DNA of 24,687 nt, from positions 1-24,687 of the forward strand of contig JNEM01013952.1 of the NCBI GenBank assembly GCA_000697335.1, read 5' to 3'. The notes beneath the pieces were generated by a model. That model was given only the letters and a program-made list of their open reading frames with translations, did no database searches and was not told where the DNA came from. The translations under genes were made by a program, and so were the position numbers. The DNA is from Conidiobolus incongruus B7586 (taxonomy: Eukaryota; Entomophthoromycota; Entomophthoromycetes; Entomophthorales; Conidiobolaceae). Below, piece after piece: positions 10,061 to 21,130 of this stretch; positions within the stretch are counted from its first letter, which is position 1, and every line of letters starts with the position of its first letter.

Positions 10061-10632
10061 TAAACAAAAATTATCGATTAACTTAATTAAATTGAAATAA
10101 TATATATATATATATAATGGAAATATGCTAGCAAGTATAAATTTAAACATTAATAAGCTCCTGAAAGATTATTATATATATTACTAAATTATATGAAATA
10201 AATTAATCTCTTCAAATGCCATTGAATCAACTCATAAATTTTGATTCAAATTATATTGAAAAAAAAATATTAAAAATTAATAAAAAAAATAACTTTGACA
10301 AAATTTTTAAATTGTTTAATAATAAAAATTATTTACATAAGACCAAGTATCAAAAGGAATTGATATGATTTTGATTATTTAAGAGATCAAGGAACAGAAT
10401 AGATAGTGGGATTCGAATCAAAAATTTAAGAAATTAAATTTTTAATTTTTCAGGGATAAAATAATAAAATAAGTTTGGAAAAATGATGGTAAAATTTACA
10501 AGATAAACTAGAAGGAGAATAGGGAAGAGAAGGAAGAGTATCTAGAAAGCAGGATATAGAGGAATAAAATAGAAACCTAAATAAAAGAAGATATATAAAA
10601 AGAATTTGAATCGACCAAAAATTTTCCACTCA
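10061..10632. other. Intergenic and 3' UTR of the 540-aa gene
   Basis: AT-rich to about 10370. From about 10480 to 10580 the plus strand is strongly purine-rich, so the 3' UTR of the minus-strand gene would carry a long pyrimidine tract. A short TA repeat lies at about 10101-10116. Confidence 0.4.
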
Positions 10633-12306
10633 TTACTTCAGAGAATCTAGCTTAATTAAAGCGAATAACATATCTTGAAGTACGTGAATGTTAACAAGCA
10701 TTAAAGCCCAAATGACCTCAGGGTATTTGACAAAATCGTTAACTGCTTCCCTAGTGATCGAGTGATTGTATACTTTCTTGAAAATCATCCTGGTGATGTA
10801 AGAGCATAATAACTCAATACACCATATAACTAATGATGACTTTAAAAAAAATTTATATGATTCTTCATCTTCAGCGACGTCATAAAAGATGTTATAGAAC
10901 TTGCGATTATACCCATAGTGCAGAATATTCGTCCAACAAAGAAAAGCTAACATAGTAACATTTTCTGTCAGGTTTCTTATAAAGAAAGATCTACCTACAT
11001 TTCTGCAGTGATTTTCATAAGTTCTAGTGTTTCCAAAAAACTGGGTAATTCGAAAAAATGTCAACGACATTCTTGAGGGATAATTGAGCATCACCCAAAA
11101 TGATGAAGCGAGTTGAATAACTACGAATTGTGTTTTAGATCTGAATTGGAAGAACAGATTTCTGTAGAAAATGAAATAAATCATCGAATAATAAAGTCGA
11201 TAAATATAGGTCAAGGCCCAAGATCGTATCTTGAATTCGACAATATAGTCAGTAATTGCGTCAAGAGTGAATACAATACATGTCCAGCTATAATTGTATA
11301 CTAAGGGATGCCACCAAATCTTTGGATCCGGCCCATATAAAGTATAATATGTAGCATAAGTTTGACCCAATACTAGAGCGGATAAATTTAGTAATAAAGT
11401 ACCACAAAACCAAAGAAATCTTTTATAAGAACTAGGTAATCGGTTTTCCGTAGCATACATAAACAATTTTTGTGCATAGCTTAGACTTTGACGATATGAA
11501 TTTCGGCTCTCTTTACGTACAGTAATAAAAGCATATATAAGGGGAAGGTGTAAGGTACAAAAAGTCAATAGTACCCATGTGGTAGGAAATCTGTAAAGGT
11601 CAGTAGTATAATACATTATAGCACCAATCATCATGGAGATCGACCAAAGCATAAACATGGAGAATCTGGAACCAAGCGATTTTGGCCACCAGTTAAGTGA
11701 ATAGAGATGAAAATATTGCGAGATCATAAATAGTGCTATAAAATTATAAAACCCATAGTAATAAAATAAGAAGAACCAAAAACTAATAACATTTTCAGAT
11801 TCTTGGTTGAAATAATTGACTAGAGGAACTGAACACCAAGCTGCAACCTAAAATTTAAAATCAGAATTAAAATTATTTATGAAAATTACAAGACATACCA
11901 CACAAACTGGTAAACATACTAAAAGAAAATTTCTTTTAATCATAGTACTACTCCAATTAAGGAATAATCTTTGCCAAAAATCATGAGGGTTAAGTAAAAA
12001 ACTCTGGGAGGATATTCTCCTCTGGTGGCCTCCATGGAATCCACTTCCGCCTAGAAGTGACGATGTTTCGTCCAAGGTGTCAATGAGGGAAGCATGAGAA
12101 GACCGAAAGGGTAACTTCAACTGACGGAAAGTAACCATATCATCCCACTCAGGGTCGATGTAAAATCCCTCATCAGATTCGTTACTATTGTCAGAATCAT
12201 GTGTTGAATAAGAATTTCGGTTAGGATTAGAGCCGTCAGTATTCGTCCTTTGACTAGATATTGAATTATAATATTCTGAATAGACAGGATCTTCCTGTAA
12301 ATACAT
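10633..12306 (-). CDS. Multi-pass membrane protein of unknown function (540 aa, two exons)
   Basis: Exon 1 is 12306-11899, exon 2 is 11847-10633, and the 51-bp intron starts GTATGT and ends TTTTAG. The splice lies inside the first membrane span and joins PVCV to VAAWCSVPL in frame. Residues 1-115 are soluble, rich in Ser, Asn, Asp and acidic stretches (SDNSNESDEGFYIDPEWDD at 38-56), so probably cytosolic and a likely phosphorylation target. The rest holds about ten hydrophobic spans, at roughly 126-147, 157-180, 198-217, 225-245, 281-299, 320-341, 350-364, 376-392, 432-449, 471-488 and 513-530. Striking conserved-looking runs are RLYYSMIYFIFYRNLFFQFR (353-372) and WWHPLVYNYSW (314-324). I considered the EXS/SYG1/ERD1 family because of the size and span number, but I see neither an SPX domain nor a clear EXS signature. 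Function is unassigned; a transporter or an endomembrane protein is possible. Confidence 0.75.
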
Positions 12307-15300
12307 TATAATTGTTTAAGCATATAATAAATGCAGATATTTATATAAATTAAGCTGTGAATAACTAAGATTGATTTATTTAAAATAGTATTTGAAGTAT
12401 AAAAAAATTAAAGAATAATTTCAATATAAAATAACTTTAATTAGAGAAATAGTTTGAAATTAAAACTAGTTTGTTCTCAGTTATCAGTATAAAAATCACC
12501 AATTCTTAATATGTAATTTACAACACAAATATCATTTCTCGAAAAATCAATAATGATTCGATTTTAACCATTTAACAATTCAATTGAATATATATATATA
12601 TATATATATTCATATATGTTTATTTTCGATAAAAAAATTATATATTTAATTGATTTATCAAATTAAAATAAAATATCTTCTAATAGTAGCATTGTTTACT
12701 AAAATCAACAAAAATATCAATTATATAATATTTCATATATCTTAACATCTTTTAATTTTTAAAAATATAATGATTTTTACTAATATTTAAAAATATAATC
12801 ATAAAATCAGTTAGATTTATCTAAAAGTGGTTAATCTACTAATTTTACCAAGTTACACAACGCTAATAAAATTGACATGATTCTATTTTCTATTAGCTAG
12901 ATTATCAATCATTCTTGGGATAAAGGATCGTTAGATATATGATATAAATATGGTATAACACAAAGGACTAGGGCTGACTAAAGAAAATTATGCATTGAAT
13001 ATATAAGAAAATTGATTGATATAGTTAGAAAGGAATGATAGACCATGACATATCAGTAAGATTTGTGGGGAAAATATTAAAAGTAGAACTAGCTCCTTAT
13101 TCTAGTAATTGTTATCATGTTAATCAAATTTACATATAAACTCCCATAATAAATTAGGGATTTTAACGGTTCATTCCCAAGTTTGTTTTAATGGTTATCA
13201 AATCTAATGTAAATCTTAGCAAGACAACATGAATGTGGTATTACCTTTAACTTGAATGTAATTCAGTTAAAAATCTAATTACAATCGAATTTTTTTGGCA
13301 CTCCTAATATACATACATATATATTAGAAAATAAAAAAATATAATTAAGCATTTTAATAGAGATACTTTTCAGAGCTTTTAAAAATAATTTTACCAATTT
13401 TAAAACTTATTATATTTTCGATAATTCAATTAAATATAAGGTATTCATATATTATAAACTAATCATTATAGTTTTAATAACTATAGAAACCAATGATCCT
13501 AAGTGTATTTTTTAATCAAAACAGCACTATATGAAAAAAGTATTAATTAGCATAACAAAATCTTGCTATTTAATCAATTGCTCAAATATCAATTTACTTT
13601 GTGTAGGATTAATAATTTTTATGAAAATTAATGACAATTAAAATAAATATTATTAAATCATATTTTTTTAAATTATAACTGAATTATTAAGGATCTAATT
13701 TCAATCAAGTGTTAATTTAATTTTGTCAAAATCCTTTTACTTAAAATAAAAAAAATAATGAAGATAAAATATGGTAATAATTAAATTTAATTTATATATT
13801 TATAAATATTATCAAAATTAAATTAGTTATATTTGCAATTATATAGTTTCATTAAATTTATATTATGTTTAAATTATTATTAAGTTTAAAAAATTAAAAT
13901 TATTTACTTATATTAATAGATATATTATAATACTATTATTGTATATCAAATGAATCTTTGTGATATTCGAAGATGCATTTAAAATCTTATAATCTATATT
14001 AATTATTATCATTAGAAGATATATTATTTATAAAACCATGTTGAAACATTTTTATTTTTCTTATATTATAATATATATTTTTCAAATATTTTGTAATATA
14101 TAATTATTGATATATATGTATATGAATTTAAGTTAAAAGATACATTTTGAAAGAGATTCAGTAAAATATCTAATTTATTAAAACAAATAAACTATATTTA
14201 ATAAACATATGCGCCCTAATGTCATATTTAAAAGCTTAATTATTTAGTATAGTATGTTTCAATTAAAATTGATATTATGCATGATATTGAAAAAAATTGA
14301 TATCAATATTTATTAATTTACTTCATAACCAGAAAAAATTATAGCTCCCAAATAAAATGATAAAATTATTCATATAAATTAATAATATTGATTTTGAAAA
14401 ATAATAAAATACTATGAATATGTGTTTATATATGTTGTTTATATTTTTAATAAGATGATAATTCATTATTTACATAATAGTTTGGAAATAAACTTAATAA
14501 AATACAACGGAAAAATTGTTGATGTAATAATTAAGTTAATATACCTGTAAGTTTATTTAAGCTTCAAAATATTTTGATTTCTACTAAATAAAATTGAAAT
14601 ATAATATATTAGAAATAAAAGTAGTTTAATCTTATGAAATATCATTGATTATTAACGATTATAAGATAGCAGTAGGATATTAAGAGAAAAGGAGAGGAAC
14701 CAAGTGTTAATTTCATCAGGTCTTTTTACAATACAATTAACTATGAATTGGATTTTAAGTATGAATTGTATAATTAAAAGTTAATATATTCATAAAATTA
14801 TATAAGATATCAAGAACTAGTCTCTTGGAAAATATATTGAAATGAAATTTTTAGGACTTAATATATACTTGCAATAATTACTAATAAATGAAGATAAAAT
14901 TATCTATTAATTTCAAGAAACTCCATAACCATTATTTGATTGATGATCATAAACATACATAAATTTGAAATGTTTTATTTGGTAATATATATCATATTAA
15001 AAGAAAAATAATTAATATATATTATTATCCAGCAATAATTATGATTTATGGAACTCATTCAAAAAACAAAAAAATACAATTTTTTTTCTATAAGTGAATC
15101 AAGGCATGACTCTAAAACACAATCCTGTTATTCTAAATCTAGAACTTATTATATATACATATATATATAAATATATACAATTTCAGCTATAAATACACGG
15201 TCAATTTAGCTTTTGCAAGATCAGTTATGTATTATGACAAAAATAAACTTTAATTCACGAAATATTTTTAAAAAATTTTAGTACTTGTGTTGAAAAAATT

Positions 15301-15950
15301 AATGAAATATTTACCTTACTGCCACCATATCAATCACTACATTTTTTAGTATTTCTCTAAGAATTTTAAAAAATATTACTACAGGTGAAACAATAATGGC
15401 GAATTTAAATATTATGAAAAAGATGATAATTTTAGAGATATATTATAACAACTTTCTATGTCATCACTATTAGTGATCGAAATATCATTATTAATGTAAA
15501 TCAACATTATTTTAAAAAATCATATCAATAATTAAAACTTTACTATCTATTTTAATATTTGTTAGTCTATTCAATATAAATAAAATAGAATCAGATATGT
15601 TTCTAATGAGATATTTTATTATTTTAGCGCTACCACAGAGGGTGATATGTTGATAATATAAGTATCTACTAAATATAGTTTTCAAATTTCCAAATACATT
15701 AGAAATTTTGATGTTAAAATGTTCAGTTCAATGTTATAGACTAAAACTTGATGAATAGTATTTTATTTATAAATAGTTTTTCATATTCATAGTTCTCTCC
15801 ATTATATTACTATCTTTTTAAAACCAATACTATTAATTTAAAGTTTAGTGGTAAAAATTATATAGTTAATATCAATTAATTTTAGATGATAGATTATTTT
15901 TTCATTCTCATAATTTATAATATTATAATGATTAATTTCATATACAATAT
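12307..15950. other. Long AT-rich intergenic region, no gene seen
   Basis: About 3.6 kb with no coding frame I can support. A (TA)n run lies at about 12589-12609. Slightly less AT-rich patches at about 12840-13300 and 15090-15230 contain no long frame and no tRNA-like fold. A 25-codon frame starting ATGGCGAATTT near 15397 is probably chance. Confidence 0.5.
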
Positions 15951-17252
15951 TATTACTCTGTATTTTTAATAATGGGAATTTTTTGCAATTCAAAATAAAT
16001 AAATATTTTAATATATGATATATAAAAATAAATATATAATATAAATCTAATAGTTTCTTTATTATTAATAACTTTCTGCTATACTTTTAATAAAAACCTA
16101 ACACTTAAAAAATAGTTCTTTTTATTAAAGACTGAAATTTGATATTTTATAAACTAATTAAATTTTCTTGTAGAAATTTTCTTTCTTATAAGCTAGTTTT
16201 TTAATTACTTAAAGCAATTATAATCACATAAATTATAATCTAAAGAGTATATTAAATGTGGTAGTTTTTTGTAATTATTTTTAATTAGAGAGTTTTTTAT
16301 AGTTTTAAATTTATATATTTTATAATTATCATATAAAAAATAAGTTTTCTTAAATTATATTAAGAATATTAATTAAAAATACTTTTATTTAAAAAAACAA
16401 TATAAAGTTTATTATTAATTAATTTTCCTTTAAAAATTAAATAAAAGTAGCATATACTATTATAATTTATTATGATAATTAATATTCATTTATTAATAAA
16501 ATACTTATTTAAAAAAATTTGTAAAGGGAGTTAATTTAATTTAATATTTTAATTTGTGTTTTAATAAAAAATTTATATATAAAAATTTAAGATTTATTAA
16601 TTATAATTATTTATTATAAAAACTTAAGTTTTTAATAATATTATAATAAGTTTTATTTAATAATGGTTATTCTAACTTTTTTAAGCTTTAGTTAAATTAT
16701 AAGGTATTTATTATATATTTTTATTTTTTAATTTAAGTTTAAACTTTAATATATATATAATACTTATAAAATTAATATTAAAGTACTTAAATAATTTTTT
16801 AATTGAAATAAAAAAAATACTTTTTAATATATTTTTTCACTTTATTAATAATTAAAAAAGTAATAGTTAAAGTTATTTTTTTTTAATTTTAACAAGTTTT
16901 AAATAATTTTTCTTTTAGTTTTAAAATAATTTGTTAAGTAATAAATTTTTAATTTAAATAATATTTTATTATTAAAAGTTGCTTATAAATTTTAAATAAT
17001 TTTAAAGGGTTTATGGTTAAGTTTTATTAATATTAAAATAAAAGGCTTTTGATGATTATTATTCAGTTTAAATATAATTAAATTAAATAACTAATTTTAA
17101 AAAATTAATTTTTTAATCAAAAAAATATAATATATATATATATATATATAATTTCTTATATATTTTATATATATCTATTTATTTAAAACTAATAATATGT
17201 TAGAAAAATCAGAAATTAAAAAATTTCCTATTACTTTAAATTTAAGATAATA
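15951..17252 (+). mobile_element. Degenerate Tc1/mariner-like DNA transposon, copy B
   Basis: About 1.3 kb, bounded by imperfect inverted repeats of about 40 bp. The left end reads TATTACTCTG ... AATGGGAATTTTTTGC. The right end (17217-17252), read on the minus strand, starts TATTATCTTAAA and also contains AGGAAATTTTTT. Both ends begin TA, matching the TA target duplication of the Tc1/mariner superfamily, and the length is typical. The whole element has a reverse-complement partner at 22976-24295. No open transposase frame survives; AT content is extreme even for this window. A (TA)n tract at about 17128-17150 sits inside the element near the right end and is shared with the other late copies. 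Confidence 0.65.
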
Positions 17253-18142
17253 AAATAACTCTTGAATAATATAAGAATCCTATAATCTTTACTATATAGT
17301 TAGAAATATATTTATTAATTCTACAATTCATTTGATAAATTATTTGCTTCTAATAATTGTTTTTTTAGTTAGAAAATTTTAGATATCTTAGTAATTGTAT
17401 AAATTAAAAAAATATATAATTACTCTGATTAGCAAATACTTTCAGATTTTGATTTTTAAAAATTATATTCAATAAAATTTCTTAACTTTTATTTAGATAA
17501 TACTTATCAGAATATGTGTACTTTTTTTATTCTGTCCAGTTTATTAATTAATTAAATATTTTGTAATAAAATTAACATAATGAATGTGAACTTTGGATTT
17601 TTATAATTTATTATATAAGATACATCTGAATATATATATATATATATATATATATAGCTGAATATAAACCAATTGAGTATAATGAATCAGATGAATTAAT
17701 TACTATTATATTGAAAATTTAATTGTGAACAAAGAAATAAGAGTTCAAAAACATGGATTTCTAACAAAAATTTAAATTTTATATAAAATTAATTAATTTT
17801 GAAGAATAATAATACTAGTTCATATTTAATCAAATAGCAAGATATTTAATAAGATTAAATATATTTTATTATATTTGAAATTAAATTATTTGTGAGATTA
17901 TACTATAAATATACAATTGAAAAATAATTTTAAAAAATATAATGAAAAATTATAAAATTGTAACTAAAGAGAAAAAGGGGATAAAGTGAACCAGTTGTTT
18001 AAAAAGGTATTAATATAAAAACTAATTATGTAGTATTTATCGAATAAAATAAAAAAATAATAGAGAGAATAATTTGGAAATTGTTTGATACATTAAAGTT
18101 GATAATAAATCGATACAAAACTATTTTAAGAAGATCCTTTAA
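17253..18142. other. AT-rich intergenic DNA with a TA microsatellite
   Basis: No gene seen. A clean (TA)13 run lies at 17631-17656. The rest is unique-looking AT-rich sequence leading to the tRNA-Asp gene. Confidence 0.5.
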
Positions 18143-18214
18143 TCTTCGATAGTATAGTGGTGAGTATACCCGCCTGTCACGCGGGTGACCTGGGTTCAAT
18201 TCCCAGTCGGAGAG
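18143..18214 (+). tRNA. tRNA-Asp (anticodon GTC)
   Basis: A full cloverleaf can be drawn. The acceptor stem is TCTTCGA with TCGGAGA plus discriminator G (one G-T pair). The D-arm sequence ATAGTATAGTGGTGAGTAT is typical of tRNA-Asp. The anticodon stem CCGC/GCGG surrounds loop CTGTCAC, giving anticodon GTC, and the T arm is CTGGG-TTCAATT-CCCAG. There is no intron and no encoded CCA. Confidence 0.96.
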
Positions 18215-18225
18215 TTTCTAATTAC

Positions 18226-18230
18226 TTTTT
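18226..18230 (+). terminator. Pol III T-run after tRNA-Asp
   Basis: TTTTT about 12 bp past the tRNA 3' end, as expected for RNA polymerase III termination. A weaker TTT lies at 18215-18217. Confidence 0.65.
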
Positions 18231-19446
18231 GATTACAATTTTGGATTAAATTACTCAATCTTGATATTCAATTTCTATTCAAAAATTTTAATAAATTCAA
18301 TATTTCAATTTTAAAAATTAAAAATAAATTTCATACTAAATTGAATTTAAGGTCTAATATTTTAAAATATGATATATCCACAATAGAAATTATTTAATAT
18401 ATGGATATTTGATATTTCTTGGTTTAACATTAGTGTAAGCTAAGTCAAAACTTTTCTATTATATATATCTATATATTTGAAAAAGTACCTTTTTATCCTT
18501 CAAAATAATTAGCAAAATCGATATTGAGTGCTAATAATTAACACTTTTCAACATATATAATTGTTAATAATACTTAATCTGTATATTTAAAACATTTAAT
18601 TCAAGAAAAAACTCTTTGATAATTATAATGGACACAATTTAAAATCCTTTTTATTATTGGCTTTTTTAAAAAATGAGATATAACCTACATTATATCAAAT
18701 AAAATAATTAATAATAATCTAATATATATTTTATCAAATTAAAAATTTCATATTTTAATATTTATAATTTACAATTTCTCAAAATATAAAATGAAATAAA
18801 TATCAGGTATATATATATATAATTGATGTTAAAATGAAAAATATTATATTCTGTTTGGAAAATTTATGTGAAAATTTTTTGAACATTTAAATGAATGTAA
18901 AATTTTAATTATTTTGAAATATTATATATTAATTAGAATTAATAAATATTATAACTAATTATTTTAATTAATCACATTAATTATTAGGACCCAAAATAGT
19001 AATTAAAATAATATTCAGTTTATCAATATTATAACTTGGATATCAGACTAAATTGAAATTTATCAGTAAAAATTTAAAAATAACTCCATATTTCCTTTTT
19101 GATCCTAAAAATTTTATATACTTGTCTAAATAAGAGAAATAAATAATATAGAAATTTATAAGTATTATATATAATATTTTGATCTTATCAACAGAACATT
19201 ATCTTATCAATAACATCCGAATACATGACCAAATGTAATCATACACTTAAAAAAAATAAACAAAGATAAATTGAAAGTGATAATATTTAATAGGTGGACT
19301 TATTATCATGTGATAATACCCATAGGTAGCTGATATTGGAAGTGAAGATAGAGTGTGGTCATTTGGTTAGGAATAATTTCATAGTTTGATTCAGGTGAGG
19401 ATCAGGAAAAATACGTGACCTAGCCCAATGACCACGTGGGGACCGT
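18231..19446. other. AT-rich intergenic DNA; 3' UTR of the carrier gene at its right end
   Basis: No gene seen from 18231 to about 19270. From about 19290 to 19446 the DNA is less AT-rich and directly follows the carrier stop codon on the minus strand, so it is most likely 3' UTR. It holds CCAATGACCACGTGGGG, with a CACGTG palindrome at about 19432-19437. Confidence 0.45.
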
Positions 19447-20681
19447 TTAGTAGGCAGCATATCCTCCCTTGCGATGATGAGATGATCCAACGCCGAGGAG
19501 GCCAAGCAATTTGATGGTGTAGTTGAAGAGGTTTTCTTTAGCTACGAATAAGATGGCAGCAGTCAGGACACTCTGGAGGAGCTTAGAGTCAATACCCTTG
19601 TATAAACCGCGGGCACCTTCATTACGGAGAATCTTGCGGAAACCATCGGCGGTGGAATAGTAGCGAGCTTCTTCGTTGTTACTCTGCTTTAACTGCATAC
19701 GTGATTTAATCACGATGTAGGGATAGGTAATGGAGGTAGCAATCAATTTGCTGATGGCACCGAGGAAGAAGAAATCCAAGCTGCCCAATTGGCGTTTGCG
19801 ACCAATCAAGTTCTTGGCCTGTTCAAAAATAGTGTATTGAATAATGGGATTGACGACAAGGATCAATGCAGGGACAACCCCTTGCCACAAGCCGCCATAT
19901 CCGTCTTCACGGATGATTCTCTTCAGAGAATCGAGGAAGGATACATGCTTGGCACTTGAGTTGGTTTCACTGGCTTCATCAATGCTCTGCTTCTTGGTAG
20001 CAGTACGGGTGTTGACAACCCAAATAGGATTAGTAGCAAAGACAGTCACAATACCTAGAATAGATGTTTCAGTATGATGTCACAATGATATCATATATCT
20101 AATTACCAGCAATAGTGCCGGAAGCGATACTCTCGAGAGTATTGAGGTTTTTACGGCGAGAAATGGTTTCAAATACTGATTTGCTAAGTTCATAGAAATA
20201 GTAGTAGACACCTAAAATATATTATTCGAAGATAATAAAAATAAAATCATTTAGTTAAATGGTAATTAAATGTGTTGAAATAAATTAGCCGAATACCATT
20301 TGTAGCGGTGATTCCTAACAAAGCTGAGTCAAGACCACTAAAAAATGAATCAGTAAATTAAATTTGGAAATTTAATTTATTAGGTTACGAGTATAAGCCT
20401 TTGGCACCTTCGTCATTTAACACCTTCTGGAAAAGCTCAACGAAATGCTACAAAGGTAAGATTAGATAAGTTCAAATTCACTATAATTTGAATTTACCTG
20501 ACTTTGACCTTCACCCTTGAGTTGGACCTGTTGACGGGAAGAAACATTAGAGAAAGGATAGGTAATTAACATGGCGATAGCGCCACCACCAGCACCTAAA
20601 GATGATAAGTCAACAACAAGAGCTTAATCATAATGAACACAGTCAAGTACCAGCTAAAGCATGAACAAAATTTTCAGACAT
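19447..20681 (-). CDS. Peroxisomal-type solute carrier, PMP47/PMP34 (SLC25A17) group, six exons
   Basis: Exons on the minus strand: 20681-20651, 20595-20498, 20447-20389, 20337-20297, 20211-20107 and 20054-19447. The five introns are 55, 50, 51, 85 and 52 bp, all GTA...TAG. They join in frame to a 313-residue protein, the usual size of a mitochondrial-carrier-family member with three repeats of two membrane spans. The repeat signatures are TYPFSNVSSRQQ (22-33), TNPIWVVNTR (119-128) and TYPYIVIKSRMQ (221-232). The second and third are characteristic of the peroxisomal group that carries adenine nucleotides, NAD or CoA. In the first, the canonical acidic residue and the basic residue of Px[DE]xx[KR] are replaced by Ser, as happens in this group. 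The matching EGAKGLYSG (56-64), GYGGLWQG (163-170) and EGARGLYKG (257-265) motifs end each matrix loop. Codons are less AT-rich than elsewhere, suggesting good expression. The exact substrate cannot be read from sequence. Confidence 0.92.
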
Positions 20682-21130
20682 TTTAACTTGAATTCAAAAA
20701 ATTCACCAATATAAGTTCAATTGATTAAAAGAGATTCAACAGTGAAAAAAATTGAGAATATAAGCTGAAAATATTGAGATAATAATGACTTTCTTATTTT
20801 AAAACCCTGAAAATTAGCTAATCAAAGCGCTTGGAGTGACGAAATCAAGTGGCTTGATATGAGGTCCTTAGTGATGTGATCAATATTCTTTCAATAGTCG
20901 CTTTTTCGAGAATATCAATAAACTTAAACCAATTGTGTTCATAAAAGAATAGAGCTCAATTTGTCGACGTCAACCCTTATTTTTTTATCAGGGTTTGTTA
21001 GTTTTTTTGGTGGCTTATGGTTATGTCAACAGCTGACTGTAATAGTCCATTTGTGGCATTTGATTGGCTAAATTTAGAGTATTGACCAATTGATATATAA
21101 GATACAATAATATTCTAAATCCAAGGCCAA
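20682..21130 (-). promoter_or_regulatory. Upstream regulatory region of the carrier gene
   Basis: This stretch is less AT-rich than the surroundings. It contains AAACCCT (20802-20808) and its reverse complement AGGGTTT (20990-20996), both like the telo-box; a CRE-like TGACGTCG read on the minus strand (20965-20972); and three CCAAT-type pentamers (20929-20933 plus, 21063-21067 minus, 21086-21090 plus). Such motifs suggest bZIP, CCAAT-binding and telobox-binding factors, but motif matches of this length prove nothing alone. The region may also serve a gene going the other way. Confidence 0.4.

Noticed and set aside
10405-10425. GATTCGAATC resembling a tRNA T loop or B box
   Set aside because: The flanking bases do not pair as a T stem and no other tRNA arms are present.
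11113-11304. Plus-strand frame inside the 540-aa gene
   Set aside because: Shadow of the real minus-strand exon.
10633-12306. Assignment to the EXS/SYG1/XPR1 phosphate-exporter family
   Set aside because: There is no SPX domain and no clear EXS signature; size and span number alone are not enough.
19844-20077. Plus-strand frame opposite the carrier gene
   Set aside because: It crosses the last intron boundary of the carrier and lies antisense to conserved carrier motifs.
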